Below, one piece after another: positions 23,659 to 32,821 of a stretch of 49,477 bases of DNA. A model generated the notes under the pieces. It searched no databases. It saw only the letters and a list, made by a program, of their open reading frames with translations, and was not told the DNA's origin. Position 1 is the stretch's first letter. Each line of letters starts with the position of its first letter. The translations under genes and the position numbers were made by a program. This stretch comes from Actinomycetes bacterium (GTDB lineage Bacteria; Actinomycetota; Acidimicrobiia; Acidimicrobiales; Palsa-688): the NCBI GenBank assembly GCA_021787365.1, contig JAJYMB010000030.1, positions 1-49,477 on the forward strand, in the 5' to 3' direction.

Positions 23659-25482
23659 TCAGGGGACCGGCCTGGTGTCGGCCCATTGCAACTCCCAGGC
23701 GCCGAGCTCGATGGCCCGGCGCAAGAGTGAAGCCACTTGCTTGTCCTCCGGGCTGCGTTGGAGTCGGGCGAGGACCTCGCGACGCGCGGCTGAGATGGCG
23801 GTCGCGTCACCGCCGCTCACCGACACGAGATCCTTGGCCGCGTCCTCGACCCCGGCAAGCGGGCCTCTGGCGAGCTGGTAAGCGCGTGCCAGCACCACCC
23901 GGGCCCGTGGGGAAAGGGCGTTCAAGTCCTCCATGGGCTCGTTGCCCGGGTTGGCCAAGGACGGTACCGGGCCGCCGGCCAAGGCTTCGTCGGACGGCTC
24001 TTTGCCGAAGACCCGCCGGTACACGTCCCCTCCGTAGGCCGTCGCCTCGGGGGCGCCTTCTACGAGGTGGAACGGCTTTGCCCCTTGCTGCCTTGGAGCC
24101 CGCAGGAAAAGGTAATCGTCGGAGCCCATTTTGTAGAGGCTTTCGGCCAGGTCGAAGAGGTGGGTGACCAAGAACACCCGGGCCCCGGCGCCGGCCAGGG
24201 GCACGAAGACCTGCCGGCCTACGTCGGAACCCTCCCGCTCGTTGGTCGAGCCGAAGGGCTCGTTGGCCAGGAGGACGCACCCGGGCGATATGGCCGATAT
24301 CACGCGGCTCATCCGGCGTAGCTCCTCGTCGAACTTGCCGCCTTTTGTCCCGCGGTCCTCCTCGCGCTTGAAATGGGTGAAGACCGCCGGTGCCGGCGCA
24401 GCTGAAAACGACCGGGCCGCTACGAACATACCCGCTTGCATCATGAGCTGGGCTATGGCGACGCTCCGGAGGAAGGTCGACTTGCCCCCGCGGTTGGCCC
24501 CGGTCACCACGACCATGGTCTTGCCTCCGGCCTCCACGTCGTTGCCGACGACACGCTCGGCCAGGGAAAGGCTGAGGCCGGGCTCGTAGAGGCCGGTGGC
24601 CGAAAAGCCGGGTGTGCCAGGGGCCCAGAGCACCGGGACGCAAGTCGGCTCGCCCTTCGCCTCGAGAGCGCCCTTCAGGTTGAGGCAGCCGAGGTAGAAG
24701 GCAAGCTCGGTGCGTAGCGACGACAGGAACCCGAGCACGTGGTCGACCGACTGGGCCAGCGCGTTGGCCGCGATGTTCACTCCTCTTTCTTGGAGCTCGG
24801 CCAGCGCTTGCAAGCCGGCTTCGTCGCGCTCGGGGACGTCGAAGCTGTACTTAGGCGTACCTCGCTCGGAGAAGCGCTGCCTGAAGCCGTGGGGGGGCTG
24901 GCGGTGCAGCATGTAGGCGGTGCCCTTGTTGGCCGCGCCGAGGGCGGCGCTCATGAAAAGGCCGCGAGACAGCTTCAGCTCGCCGATGTGGGCGCGCAGT
25001 TCGTTCAAGTAGGCTTCGTCGAGCTCGTCCGAAAGCACGGAAAAGAGCCGGCTGAAGCCGGGCGAGGCGACCTCGCCGGCGTGGTCGACGGCAAAGCGGC
25101 GGAGCTTGGCCAGGTACCCGAGCAGGACGTCCAGGGCCTGGAGCGAGTAGTAGCGAAGGCTCTCCGGGGAGCGGGAGAGCCCCCAAAACGTGAGCTTCTT
25201 GTGCGACTCGATCGCCTCACCGGCCAGCGCGTACAGCTGGGCCGGTAGGGCCGGGTGGGCGACGCAGTCGGCCAGGACCTGTTGGCGCCACGCTATTTCC
25301 TCGACGCTTGGGAGCGGGGAAAGGACTGCCGCCTCGGCCACGGAGAGGGCCAGCTTGTCCCCGCCTGCCATGGCGGAAAAAAGCCGCTGGAGGCCAAGGT
25401 CCTCCACCAGGTCGTCGCTGCCTTCGGGGCGCGGGCGGCCGGTGCCGAAGCTGGCGCGTGGGTGCATCAGGAGGACCTTCAT
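23659..25482 (-). CDS. MutS-like ATPase, type A with C-terminal extension (pair 3)
   Basis: 607 residues, about 100 longer than the other type-A proteins. The core matches them: LLMHPRASF start, Walker A TGANRGGKST, LAQLMMQAGMFVAA-like IAQLMMQAGMFVAA, and VTHLFDL. The Walker-B-like segment reads VLLANEPFGSTNEREGS, with Pro after Glu where the others have Ser. Beyond the normal end (near FGKEPSDE) there is an extra region of about 95 residues rich in Ala, Leu and Arg, probably helical, containing LSPRARVVLARAYQLARG; no known domain was recognised. ATG 25482 overlaps the stop of its type-B partner (ATGA). Confidence 0.79.
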   Translation of the reverse strand: MKVLLMHPRASFGTGRPRPEGSDDLVEDLGLQRLFSAMAGGDKLALSVAEAAVLSPLPSVEEIAWRQQVLADCVAHPALPAQLYALAGEAIESHKKLTFWGLSRSPESLRYYSLQALDVLLGYLAKLRRFAVDHAGEVASPGFSRLFSVLSDELDEAYLNELRAHIGELKLSRGLFMSAALGAANKGTAYMLHRQPPHGFRQRFSERGTPKYSFDVPERDEAGLQALAELQERGVNIAANALAQSVDHVLGFLSSLRTELAFYLGCLNLKGALEAKGEPTCVPVLWAPGTPGFSATGLYEPGLSLSLAERVVGNDVEAGGKTMVVVTGANRGGKSTFLRSVAIAQLMMQAGMFVAARSFSAAPAPAVFTHFKREEDRGTKGGKFDEELRRMSRVISAISPGCVLLANEPFGSTNEREGSDVGRQVFVPLAGAGARVFLVTHLFDLAESLYKMGSDDYLFLRAPRQQGAKPFHLVEGAPEATAYGGDVYRRVFGKEPSDEALAGGPVPSLANPGNEPMEDLNALSPRARVVLARAYQLARGPLAGVEDAAKDLVSVSGGDATAISAARREVLARLQRSPEDKQVASLLRRAIELGAWELQWADTRPVP

Positions 25483-27020
25483 TGGCCCACCCGCTCTGTT
25501 ACAGCGTGGAACGTGAGCCCGTAGCGCTCGGCCAAGAGCGCAGCGTAAGCGCGGCCTTCTGGCTCTTTGCGCACGAACTTGTAGGTACGGCGCACAGGGT
25601 CCTCGGGGTCGACGATGGCGCCCATGCTCACCACCGCTTCGTTGGCAAAGGCCAGCTCCTCGACGAAGGTGACGAAGACGCAGAGCACCCCCCGCTCTAC
25701 CAGCTGGGCGAGGACGGCCTTGCCGAGGACGGCTGCGTCGGCGAGCGTGGTGGAGGAGAGGCTCTCGTTCATTATGACCACGCTCCGAGACGTTGCCCTC
25801 GCGATGACCTCGTGGAGGTGGATGAGCTCGTCCTCCAAGTGGCTCCTCGCTGCCTCGAGGGCCTCGGCCTGGACGAAGGAGGTGAAAACCCCGTCGGCCA
25901 GCACTACCTCTGCCCGGCGGGCCGGCACCGGCAACCCCAGGCTGGCCAGGTAGTGGACTTGGCCGATGGCCCGGCAGAAGGTCGTCTTGCCACCGCTGTT
26001 GGGGCCGGTCACCACGACGACGCGCTCGCCCGGGCCGAGCTCGAAGTCGTTGGGCACGACCGCGGACGGCCCCGAGCCGTCCTCCCTGGCCAGCTTGCCC
26101 GCCAACGTGAGGTCGAACACGCCCTCGACCCGCACAGGCTCAGGCGAAAGTGAGACCCGTGGGTAACAAAACTGAAGGCCCCTCGCGCGAAGTGGGGCAA
26201 TGTGCTCCAAGTAGGCGAGGTAAAATTGTGCAGCCCGCTCGAATTCTACGATGGCGGGCTCCATGAACTCCTGGTGCGCACCGAAATATTGGGCGAGCGC
26301 CGTGAAGGGCGCCGGGTAGAGGCGCGCCACGAGCTCGAGCACCCTCGCTTCGACCTGGTTCATGTCGAGCGGGCTGCGCAGCTTGGCTGTGTAGTCGGTG
26401 GCCGCTTCCTCCCTGAACTTGGCGAAGGCGGCCTCTACCTCGTCTGCATAGTTGGGCTCGCCCTGGTAGGCGCTCACCGTCACTCGGGTGCCCCTTATGT
26501 GGATCTTGTACCTGACCTGGCTGAGCGAGCGGATGAGCTCGCGCGCGCCGTCACCGAGCGTCTCGAAGCCCGGTGAGCCCTCGTAGGCGACCAGGTGCCC
26601 CCTGAACGCGCGCAGGCCTCGCGACGCCGGCTGCAGCGAGGACAGGGAGCCGACCAGCGAGCTCACCGCCTCGCAATAGCCGACCACGGCGTCGAGGAAG
26701 AGGCGCTGCGTCTGCAGGTGGGTGTGGAGCGAACGCGCCGCCGAGAGGATGTCGCGCACCCGGCCCATCTTTTCCAGGAAACCCCTGGTGGCAGTGGCCA
26801 CCTCGGGACGTTCGAGGTCGCCGAGGACCTCGTGGCGGTAGGCCACCTGGTCGACGCTCTTCAGGGGCGAGTAAAAGAGCTCCGAGAGCCCGAGCTCTTC
26901 ACGCCCGGAAATGGCCGTCGCGAATACCTGGTCGAGCTCGAGGTCGCTCGCGAACCCCCGGTCCTCGAGCGGCGCCGGCACGAAGCGGGTGCCCTCGGGG
27001 TAGAGGAGCGACGGCGTCAC
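25479..27020 (-). CDS. MutS-like ATPase, type B (pair 3)
   Basis: 513 residues. The C-terminal MutS-type ATPase has Walker A TGPNSGGKTT and VVIMNESLSSTT (Asn-Glu form), then FVTFVEELAFAN. The N-terminal helical region contains LELDQVFATAISGREELGLSE, matching the LHLDQVV / LHLEEVV segment of the other type-B proteins. Around the ATPase domain it is less similar to pairs 1 and 2 than those are to each other. GTG 27020 is the start; GAGG lies about 8 nt upstream. It follows the dynamin-like gene by 61 nt and overlaps its type-A partner, consistent with one operon. Confidence 0.8.
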   Translation of the reverse strand: MTPSLLYPEGTRFVPAPLEDRGFASDLELDQVFATAISGREELGLSELFYSPLKSVDQVAYRHEVLGDLERPEVATATRGFLEKMGRVRDILSAARSLHTHLQTQRLFLDAVVGYCEAVSSLVGSLSSLQPASRGLRAFRGHLVAYEGSPGFETLGDGARELIRSLSQVRYKIHIRGTRVTVSAYQGEPNYADEVEAAFAKFREEAATDYTAKLRSPLDMNQVEARVLELVARLYPAPFTALAQYFGAHQEFMEPAIVEFERAAQFYLAYLEHIAPLRARGLQFCYPRVSLSPEPVRVEGVFDLTLAGKLAREDGSGPSAVVPNDFELGPGERVVVVTGPNSGGKTTFCRAIGQVHYLASLGLPVPARRAEVVLADGVFTSFVQAEALEAARSHLEDELIHLHEVIARATSRSVVIMNESLSSTTLADAAVLGKAVLAQLVERGVLCVFVTFVEELAFANEAVVSMGAIVDPEDPVRRTYKFVRKEPEGRAYAALLAERYGLTFHAVTERVGQ

Positions 27021-27081
27021 CTGGCTGCCTCGGTCCTCGCGGCACCGGTGCCGCGCTCGCCAACTTGCCTATTGCCCGCGG

Positions 27082-28887
27082 TCATGCCCCGGCCCGCGCC
27101 CTTTGGCCCGCCCGGGCCCCCAAGCCCGGGTCGCTCCCCGAAGCGGAAGCCCCAGTCCCGCCTGAGCCCATGGCGCCCTGGGTCGCCAGCGCCAGCGCCT
27201 CGCTGGCTGCCCGGCGGGCGGCCTCGTCCGCCTCGGCGCGCGCCCGGCGCTCCGGCTCGCTGGCGCGGCGCAGTTCCTCACCCCGGCGGGCAGCCTCCAG
27301 GGTCATCTCGACCGTCCGCCCGAGCTCGTCGGCCATGGCCACCTCGAAGCGGCGGACGACGGCGTCGAGGCGCTGGGTGAGGTCCCAGCGGGCGCGCCCG
27401 GCATGCTTGTCGAACTCGGCCGCGAGTTTGCTACGAGCGCGCTCCAGCAAGCGCCGGCGCTGCAGCCTGCCGGGCAGGAGCCGGCGGGCCATGCGCTCGG
27501 CACCTTCGGTGGTGCTGCCAACGTGCACGAAAATGTAGAAATAGCGCTCGGTTTCCTCGGCTACCTCAGGTATTTGTACTCGGGGAAGGTCGATCCGGAA
27601 GATGCCGGACGCGACAGCACGGACGGCATTGGCCCGTTGCTCGGTACGCTGGCGCGCCCGGTTGGCCAGCTTTCTCCAAGCCTCCTCCGCGCGCGCCGCT
27701 TCGCCTTGACGGAACCCCTCGAAGCTTCCTCGCACGCAGGTTTCGACGGCTTGGCGGAGGGCGTCCTCCAACTGCCCGAGCTTCGCGGTGCGAGCGATTT
27801 CGACCAGCCGGGCGTCGCATTCGCGAGGCGCGCTTTCCGCGAAGTGGGCCAGGGCGTCGCCGATCGTGCTCGCCAGCTGTTCGACGTCGCGGTGAAGGAG
27901 CGTCCGGTCGTCTTCGAAACCTTGGCGTTCGTCGTCGGCGGCGGCTCGCAGGCGCGCCACGGCCTCTGCCAGGCGGGCCTCGTCCATGGCTGCCGCCGCA
28001 GATTCGAGCGTCACGTAGGACTCGAGCTCGCCGGCGAGCCGGGCCAGCTCGGCCCGCGCCGTCTCGAGGCGGGCGTGGACCAGGTCCAGCTCGACGAACC
28101 TTGAAAGTGCGGCGTAAAACGCCGAGAACTCCCCGGCCTCGCTTTCCCCGGGCTCTTTTCCGGTGAGGCGAGCGGCCAAAGCTCCCCGGGCCGAGAGCCG
28201 CCACAGCCTCTCCTTGCGGCCCAGCTCGTCTTCAAGGGCAGTTTCGATGAAGGCCGTGACCTCGGCCAGCTCCCCCGGGCCTAGGTGGTCGATACGGTTG
28301 ATTACGAAAAAGGTGGGGCCTTGCCGGGCCGAGAGCGTGTTCACGAGCTCTCGCTCGTGCTTGGAGAGGGGGGCGTCAGCCGAGAACACGACCACCGCGC
28401 CGTCGGCTTCGAGCAGCGCGCGGGCCGCGGCCTCGTCGTGCCCGAAGACCGAACCGGTGCCGGGGGTGTCGACGAGGACGGCGCCCGGGCGTAGCAGCTC
28501 CGCTGGCACCCTCACCTCCGCCCGGGCCACTTTGCGCTCGTTGCCGGGGTTCTTCGCCTCAGTGACGTAGTTGGCCAGCTCGTTCGGGGCTAGCTCCTCG
28601 CTGTGGCCGTCGAGGTAGACGATCTTGGCCCCCGCCGTCCCGTAGCTCACCTCCGTGGCGACGGCAGTCAGAGGCAGGACGCCGGTCGGCAGCAGCTCCG
28701 TGCCGAGCAGCGCGTTGACGAGGGTCGACTTGCCCCGCTTGAACTCGCCAAGGACGGCTATGTAGAAACGCCCGGCCCGGAGGCGGTCCTCCAGACGCGA
28801 GGCCCGCACGGCCAGCTCTGGCCGGCGGGTTGCGGCTACGGCGAGACCGCCGGCCGCACCCGCAAGCTCTTCGAGCTCCGTACCCAT
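27082..28887 (-). CDS. Bacterial dynamin-like GTPase
   Basis: 601 residues with an N-terminal dynamin-family GTPase domain: G1 GEFKRGKS (47-54), G2 Thr in LPLTAVATEV, G3 DTPG (140-143) and G4 NRID (197-200). The rest is long, charged and largely helical with likely coiled coils, ending in a Gly/Ala/Ser-rich tail. Bacterial dynamin-like proteins tubulate, fuse or protect membranes; a short hydrophobic patch near RYFYIFVHVG could be a membrane contact. ATG 28887 is the first start in a well-defined frame. It heads the run of four MutS-like genes on this strand and may be co-transcribed with them, which is the main hint to its role. Confidence 0.83.
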   Translation of the reverse strand: MGTELEELAGAAGGLAVAATRRPELAVRASRLEDRLRAGRFYIAVLGEFKRGKSTLVNALLGTELLPTGVLPLTAVATEVSYGTAGAKIVYLDGHSEELAPNELANYVTEAKNPGNERKVARAEVRVPAELLRPGAVLVDTPGTGSVFGHDEAAARALLEADGAVVVFSADAPLSKHERELVNTLSARQGPTFFVINRIDHLGPGELAEVTAFIETALEDELGRKERLWRLSARGALAARLTGKEPGESEAGEFSAFYAALSRFVELDLVHARLETARAELARLAGELESYVTLESAAAAMDEARLAEAVARLRAAADDERQGFEDDRTLLHRDVEQLASTIGDALAHFAESAPRECDARLVEIARTAKLGQLEDALRQAVETCVRGSFEGFRQGEAARAEEAWRKLANRARQRTEQRANAVRAVASGIFRIDLPRVQIPEVAEETERYFYIFVHVGSTTEGAERMARRLLPGRLQRRRLLERARSKLAAEFDKHAGRARWDLTQRLDAVVRRFEVAMADELGRTVEMTLEAARRGEELRRASEPERRARAEADEAARRAASEALALATQGAMGSGGTGASASGSDPGLGARAGQRARAGA

Positions 28888-29093
28888 CTGCTCCTACCTC
28901 CCGGCGTTGCCAACTGCTTTCCAGTAGGAGCCATCGTCCCCGGCCACCGAGCCAGGGCTTAGGCGAGCTCCATCGCCCTGGTGCAGTTTACCGTCGGAGC
29001 CAGTCGAACCTGCGCTCCAGGGCCAGCCTTGCCTGCGCCGAGGCCATGTTCCCACCCTGCCACGGGCTCGCGACCGGCCCTCCGGCGCTCGGC

Positions 29094-30137
29094 CTATGGG
29101 AGCGAAGAAGGGGCCCGGCGCCGCCGGAGGCGCCAGACAAAACGCCCACCGAAGTACAGGGTCGCCAGGAGGAGCAGGGCGAAGGTGAGGGGTCCCGCCA
29201 CCCGGACGACGGCTTCGAAGCCAGCGACGAACCCGCCCACCGCGGCGCGCCAGGCCTCGAGCAGGCTGCCCACGTGCTTTGGCGGGGGAGGGGGCAGCAC
29301 TTTTTGGGTCAGGGTGACCGTCAGGGTGGCGTAGGTCGTCTCGGAGCTGAGCTGTTTCAGTTCGCCTTGGAGCTGCTGGAGCTGGCTGTCCACGTCGTCG
29401 AGCTGGGCCTGGACGGCCAGGATGGCACCGATCGTATTGGCCTTCGACATGATCGTCAGGTACTGCTGCCGGGTGTCTTCTGCGGCAGTGATCTGTGCTT
29501 GCAGGCCCACGTACCGGCCGGTCACATCGGTTGCCTGCGTCGACAAAGTTGCCACTTTCCCGAGCGCCCGTGCCTCGCTGACCGCGGTGGCGAAGCTGGC
29601 GACCGGCACGTCCAGGGTGACGCTCCCCTGGGCCCCGGGTGATGCCGACTGGGTCTCGGTGCTGGCCACGAAGCCCCCCAAGCCTTCGGCCAGCGCCATC
29701 AGCCGCCCGATGTCGGGCTGGATGTCCGCCTTCGGCACAATGACCGTGAGCGTCCCGGTCTCCTCTATGCGCTGGCCGACGGCCGCCGTCCCGGCGCTAC
29801 TCGTAGCTCCAGGGGCAGCCGCCTTGGCTGGGCCGGCCGCTGCCGGTTCGGCGGCCCTGGCCGCGCTTGGCATCCCAATCGGGCGGCTCAACGACCCGAA
29901 GGAGGGAGACTTCGCCGGACGGTGGGCTACGCCGGCCTGGGCCCCTCCGCTCTGCCCCAGGGTGGCTGCCCTCGGGCGGTGCGCGTGCTCGACGTGGGCG
30001 AGCGACCCGACGAGGCCGGCGGCGCCGGCCACCGCGAGGACGAGGGCGGCACCGGCCACGAGGGCACGAGGCGCCTGCGGGCTGTTCGGTCTTGCTCTCG
30101 AAGGGACATGGGAGGCGGTGCCGGCGCTCGTGGTCAT
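29094..30137 (-). CDS. DUF4349 domain membrane protein
   Basis: 347 residues. A hydrophobic segment at about 27-48 (VAGAALVLAVAGAAGLVGS) anchors the N-terminus; a low-complexity Ala/Pro/Gly linker follows. Then comes the DUF4349 domain (about 125-285), with IEETGTLTVIVPKADIQPDI and a heptad-rich coiled coil around AQLDDVDSQLQQLQGELKQL. The C-terminus has a transmembrane helix (PLTFALLLLATLYFGG) and an Arg-rich cytoplasmic tail. The bulk is probably outside the membrane. DUF4349 has no settled function. ATG 30137 is chosen since it begins just before the membrane segment; the frame is open to 30443 but that part has no protein-like features. Divergent from the peptidase gene. Confidence 0.8.
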   Translation of the reverse strand: MTTSAGTASHVPSRARPNSPQAPRALVAGAALVLAVAGAAGLVGSLAHVEHAHRPRAATLGQSGGAQAGVAHRPAKSPSFGSLSRPIGMPSAARAAEPAAAGPAKAAAPGATSSAGTAAVGQRIEETGTLTVIVPKADIQPDIGRLMALAEGLGGFVASTETQSASPGAQGSVTLDVPVASFATAVSEARALGKVATLSTQATDVTGRYVGLQAQITAAEDTRQQYLTIMSKANTIGAILAVQAQLDDVDSQLQQLQGELKQLSSETTYATLTVTLTQKVLPPPPPKHVGSLLEAWRAAVGGFVAGFEAVVRVAGPLTFALLLLATLYFGGRFVWRLRRRRAPSSLP

Positions 30138-30257
30138 GGCCGGTACGTGGCGGTCTCGCCTGCATTTCAACCGAATGGGCCGCTCAACTGTGCGCTTGCG
30201 CCTGTCAGCGGGCTCTTGGGCAGCCCCACGAGAGCCTTGGTACGGTCGGTGAGCATT

Positions 30258-32333
30258 ATGACCGAGCTCTCCGTTGCCACGCCCATTTGCGGGCAAGTAG
30301 ACGACTACCACGGCGAGCTGGTGGCCGACCCTTACCGTTGGCTGGAGGACGCGGACAGCGCCGAGACCAAGCGTTGGGTGGAACTCCAAGCCGCGGCTGC
30401 CGAGGCTTTCCTGGCCGGCACTGGCGGGCAGGACGACATCCACCGCCGGCTAACCGAGATCTGGGACTACCCCCGCTGGTCAGCGCCTCTCGAGCGGGGA
30501 GGTCAGTGGTTCCAGAGCCGCAATTCCGGCCTGCAGGACCAACCCGTCGTGTACCGGATGGCCGCGCCCGGTGCCGCCGGCCAAGTGCTCCTGGACCCCA
30601 ACGCCCTGTCAGCCGATGGGACGGTGTCCGTACCGGCGTTCGTCCCAAGCGAGGACGGTTCGCTGGTGGCGTACGGCGTCAACGAGGCCGGGTCCGACTG
30701 GACGACTTGGCGGGTGAAGGAGGTCGCCTCAGGGGAGGACCGAGCCGACGAGGTCAGGTGGTCGAAGTACGGTTTGGTGGCTTGGGACGCGAGGGACTCA
30801 GGCTTCTACTACTGCTCGGTGGACCGGCCGCCCGAAGGAGAGGAGCTACGAGCCGCCGTAGGAGTGGTGCGGGTCATGTTCCACGCGCTGGGCACGCCCC
30901 AGGACGCCGACAAAGTCCTGTTCGAGCGCCCCGACCAGCCCGAATGGCTCCCCCACCCCCATGTGACCGACGACGGCCGCTACCTCGTGGTCACCATCAC
31001 CAAAGGCACCGACCCCGACAACCGCGTCGAGGTGTTCGACCTCACCCGGCCAGGCTCCCCTCCGGCCGTCCTTGTCCCGGGTTTTACCTGCCGGGCCGAA
31101 GTGGTGGCGAACACGGGCAGCAGGTTTGTCCTCCTGACCGACCAAGGCGCGCCCCGCCAGCGCCTCGTAGTGGCCGACCTCGAGGCCCCGGGCGCATGGC
31201 AGGAACTCGTTGCCGAGCGGGAGGGAGTCCTCCTCTGGGCGGGCAACTGCGGGGGGCGCCTCGTCTGCCACTACCTGCAGGACGCCTGCTCGCGCTTGTC
31301 CGTCTTCGAGTTGGACGGGACGTTCGTGAGGGAAATAGAAGTGCCCCCGCTCTCCTCGGTGGTCCCCGACAGCGCCGGCGTTGCCGTGCAAGGGCGCGCC
31401 AGCAGCAGCCTTTTCCATTTCGAGCTGCGCGGTTTCCTCGACCCGGGGTCACTTTGGTCGCACGACCTGAGGAGCGGCGAGACACATCTGTTGCGCCGGA
31501 GCGAGGCCGCCTTCGACCCGGGCGAGCTCATGGCAGAGCAGGTCTTCGTAACTGCGAGCGACGGCGCCCGCTTGCCGCTTTTCCTGACCCGCCGGCGGGA
31601 CCTGGTCCGGGACGGCGAGGCGCCGGTCCTCTTGTACGGCTACGGAGGGTTTTCTATCCCCATTACGCCGGACTTCCACAAAGACGGCATCGTTTTTGCC
31701 GAACGGGGTGGGATTTTCGCCGTCGCAGTGCTCCGTGGCGGCGGCGAGTACGGGAGGGCCTGGCACGACGCGGGCAGGCTGGGCGCCAAGCAACGCGTCT
31801 TCGACGACTTCTGCGACTGCGCCCGCTGGCTCGCCAGCTCGGGCTGGACACGCCCCGCGAAGACAGCGATAAACGGAGGCTCCAACGGTGGGCTTCTCGT
31901 GGGCGCGTGCCTCACCCAGCACCCCGAGCTCTTCGGGGCGGCGGTGGCGGAAGTGGGAGTGCTGGACATGCTCAGGTTTCACCTGTTCACGATCGGTTGG
32001 GCGTGGAAGAGCGACTTCGGGGACCCCGACGACCCCGAACAGTACCGCTGGGTACGTGCTTATTCCCCGCTGCACAACGTGAAGGCGGGGACCTGCTACC
32101 CGCCTACGCTGCTCATGACCGCCGACCACGATGACCGGGTCGTGCCGGCGCACTCGTTCAAGTTCGCGGCTACCCTGCAGGCGGCCCTGCCCGAAGGGTG
32201 CGGGCCAGTCTTGCTCCGGGTCGAGGGCTCCGCCGGCCATGGCCATGGCAAGCCGACATCGAAGGCGATCGAGGAGCGTGCAGATGTGCTGGCCTTCTTG
32301 GACGAGGTGCTCCGCCGTGGAGGGAGCACATAG
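30258..32333 (+). CDS. Prolyl oligopeptidase (S9A family)
   Basis: Cytosolic serine peptidase that cleaves short peptides after proline, 691 residues, the usual family length. The N-terminus (YHGELVADPYRWLEDADSA) is the classic start of this family; residues about 70-400 form the beta-propeller; the alpha/beta-hydrolase domain is C-terminal. The catalytic triad is visible: S542 in NGGSNGG, D625 in DHDDRV and H661 in AGHGHGKP. ATG 30258 is used; an in-frame GTG at 30249 is possible. It is transcribed alone and followed by an inverted repeat that could end the transcript. Confidence 0.93.
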   Translation: MTELSVATPICGQVDDYHGELVADPYRWLEDADSAETKRWVELQAAAAEAFLAGTGGQDDIHRRLTEIWDYPRWSAPLERGGQWFQSRNSGLQDQPVVYRMAAPGAAGQVLLDPNALSADGTVSVPAFVPSEDGSLVAYGVNEAGSDWTTWRVKEVASGEDRADEVRWSKYGLVAWDARDSGFYYCSVDRPPEGEELRAAVGVVRVMFHALGTPQDADKVLFERPDQPEWLPHPHVTDDGRYLVVTITKGTDPDNRVEVFDLTRPGSPPAVLVPGFTCRAEVVANTGSRFVLLTDQGAPRQRLVVADLEAPGAWQELVAEREGVLLWAGNCGGRLVCHYLQDACSRLSVFELDGTFVREIEVPPLSSVVPDSAGVAVQGRASSSLFHFELRGFLDPGSLWSHDLRSGETHLLRRSEAAFDPGELMAEQVFVTASDGARLPLFLTRRRDLVRDGEAPVLLYGYGGFSIPITPDFHKDGIVFAERGGIFAVAVLRGGGEYGRAWHDAGRLGAKQRVFDDFCDCARWLASSGWTRPAKTAINGGSNGGLLVGACLTQHPELFGAAVAEVGVLDMLRFHLFTIGWAWKSDFGDPDDPEQYRWVRAYSPLHNVKAGTCYPPTLLMTADHDDRVVPAHSFKFAATLQAALPEGCGPVLLRVEGSAGHGHGKPTSKAIEERADVLAFLDEVLRRGGST

Positions 32334-32406
32334 GGCCCGGGGACCTCCTTGCCAGCGGCTGTCTCGGCCCCTGCTAACCGGCAAAACATTTGGCGTGAAA
32401 CGCGCA

Positions 32407-32436
32407 CCAGCGGTGGGCACGAAAACCCACCGCTGG
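32407..32436 (+). terminator. Inverted repeat downstream of the peptidase gene
   Basis: Perfect 11-bp stem CCAGCGGTGGG / CCCACCGCTGG with the 8-nt loop CACGAAAA, 74 nt after the peptidase stop. It has no T-run, so it would be a non-canonical terminator or a protein-binding palindrome. Confidence 0.45.
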
Positions 32437-32712
32437 CAAAGGCACCGCCCCAGGCTAGATTTTGGGACCACCTCAAGATCGGCAAACCGATCATGGATTG
32501 GCAAGACGAGTCACCTGGGGGAGGCCCACTCGAGCAGGCCAGACAACGGTCGGCACAACCTGGCCGCCGCCTGGCCTCTTAGTAGCCCGGCGGACCGCTC
32601 TCTTCGGACGAGCTCAACGTTGCCATCGGCTCTCCTTTCGGACAGTTTGCCTTGAGCACCCTCACAAGTGCTCCAACCCAACTATACCCTCGCCGGCGTC
32701 TCTCGCTACCTC

Positions 32713-32746
32713 TTTGGCGATTTTTCAGGTTTGGCGATTTTTCAGG
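32713..32746. repeat. 17-bp tandem repeat, two copies
   Basis: TTTGGCGATTTTTCAGG occurs twice head to tail with no mismatch, about 50 nt upstream of the promoter at 32793. It could be a regulator binding site pair or a slippage product. Confidence 0.85.
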
Positions 32747-32792
32747 TTCCGTCCCCACCTGGCGGTCCTTCTCCGGCTTTTAGTTGCATCAG

Positions 32793-32821
32793 TTGACATG
32801 AAAAATCACTAGTGCTAATAT
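32793..32821 (+). promoter_or_regulatory. Near-consensus housekeeping promoter (TTGACA-17-TAATAT)
   Basis: The -35 TTGACA (32793-32798) is a perfect match, the spacer is 17 nt, and the -10 TAATAT (32816-32821) has one mismatch. Transcription would start near 32828, about 95 nt before the small acidic protein gene, leaving a long untranslated leader. It is the best sigma-70-type promoter seen in the window. Confidence 0.75.

Noticed and set aside
28984..29015. GGTTCGA-like T-loop sequence on the minus strand suggesting a tRNA
   Set aside because: The T-stem does not pair and no anticodon or acceptor stem can be drawn.
28988..29047. 19-codon minus-strand ORF (MASAQARLALERRFDWLRR) between the DUF4349 and dynamin-like genes
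   Set aside because: Very short, only a weak GGGTGG upstream, and no recognised family; not enough to call a gene.
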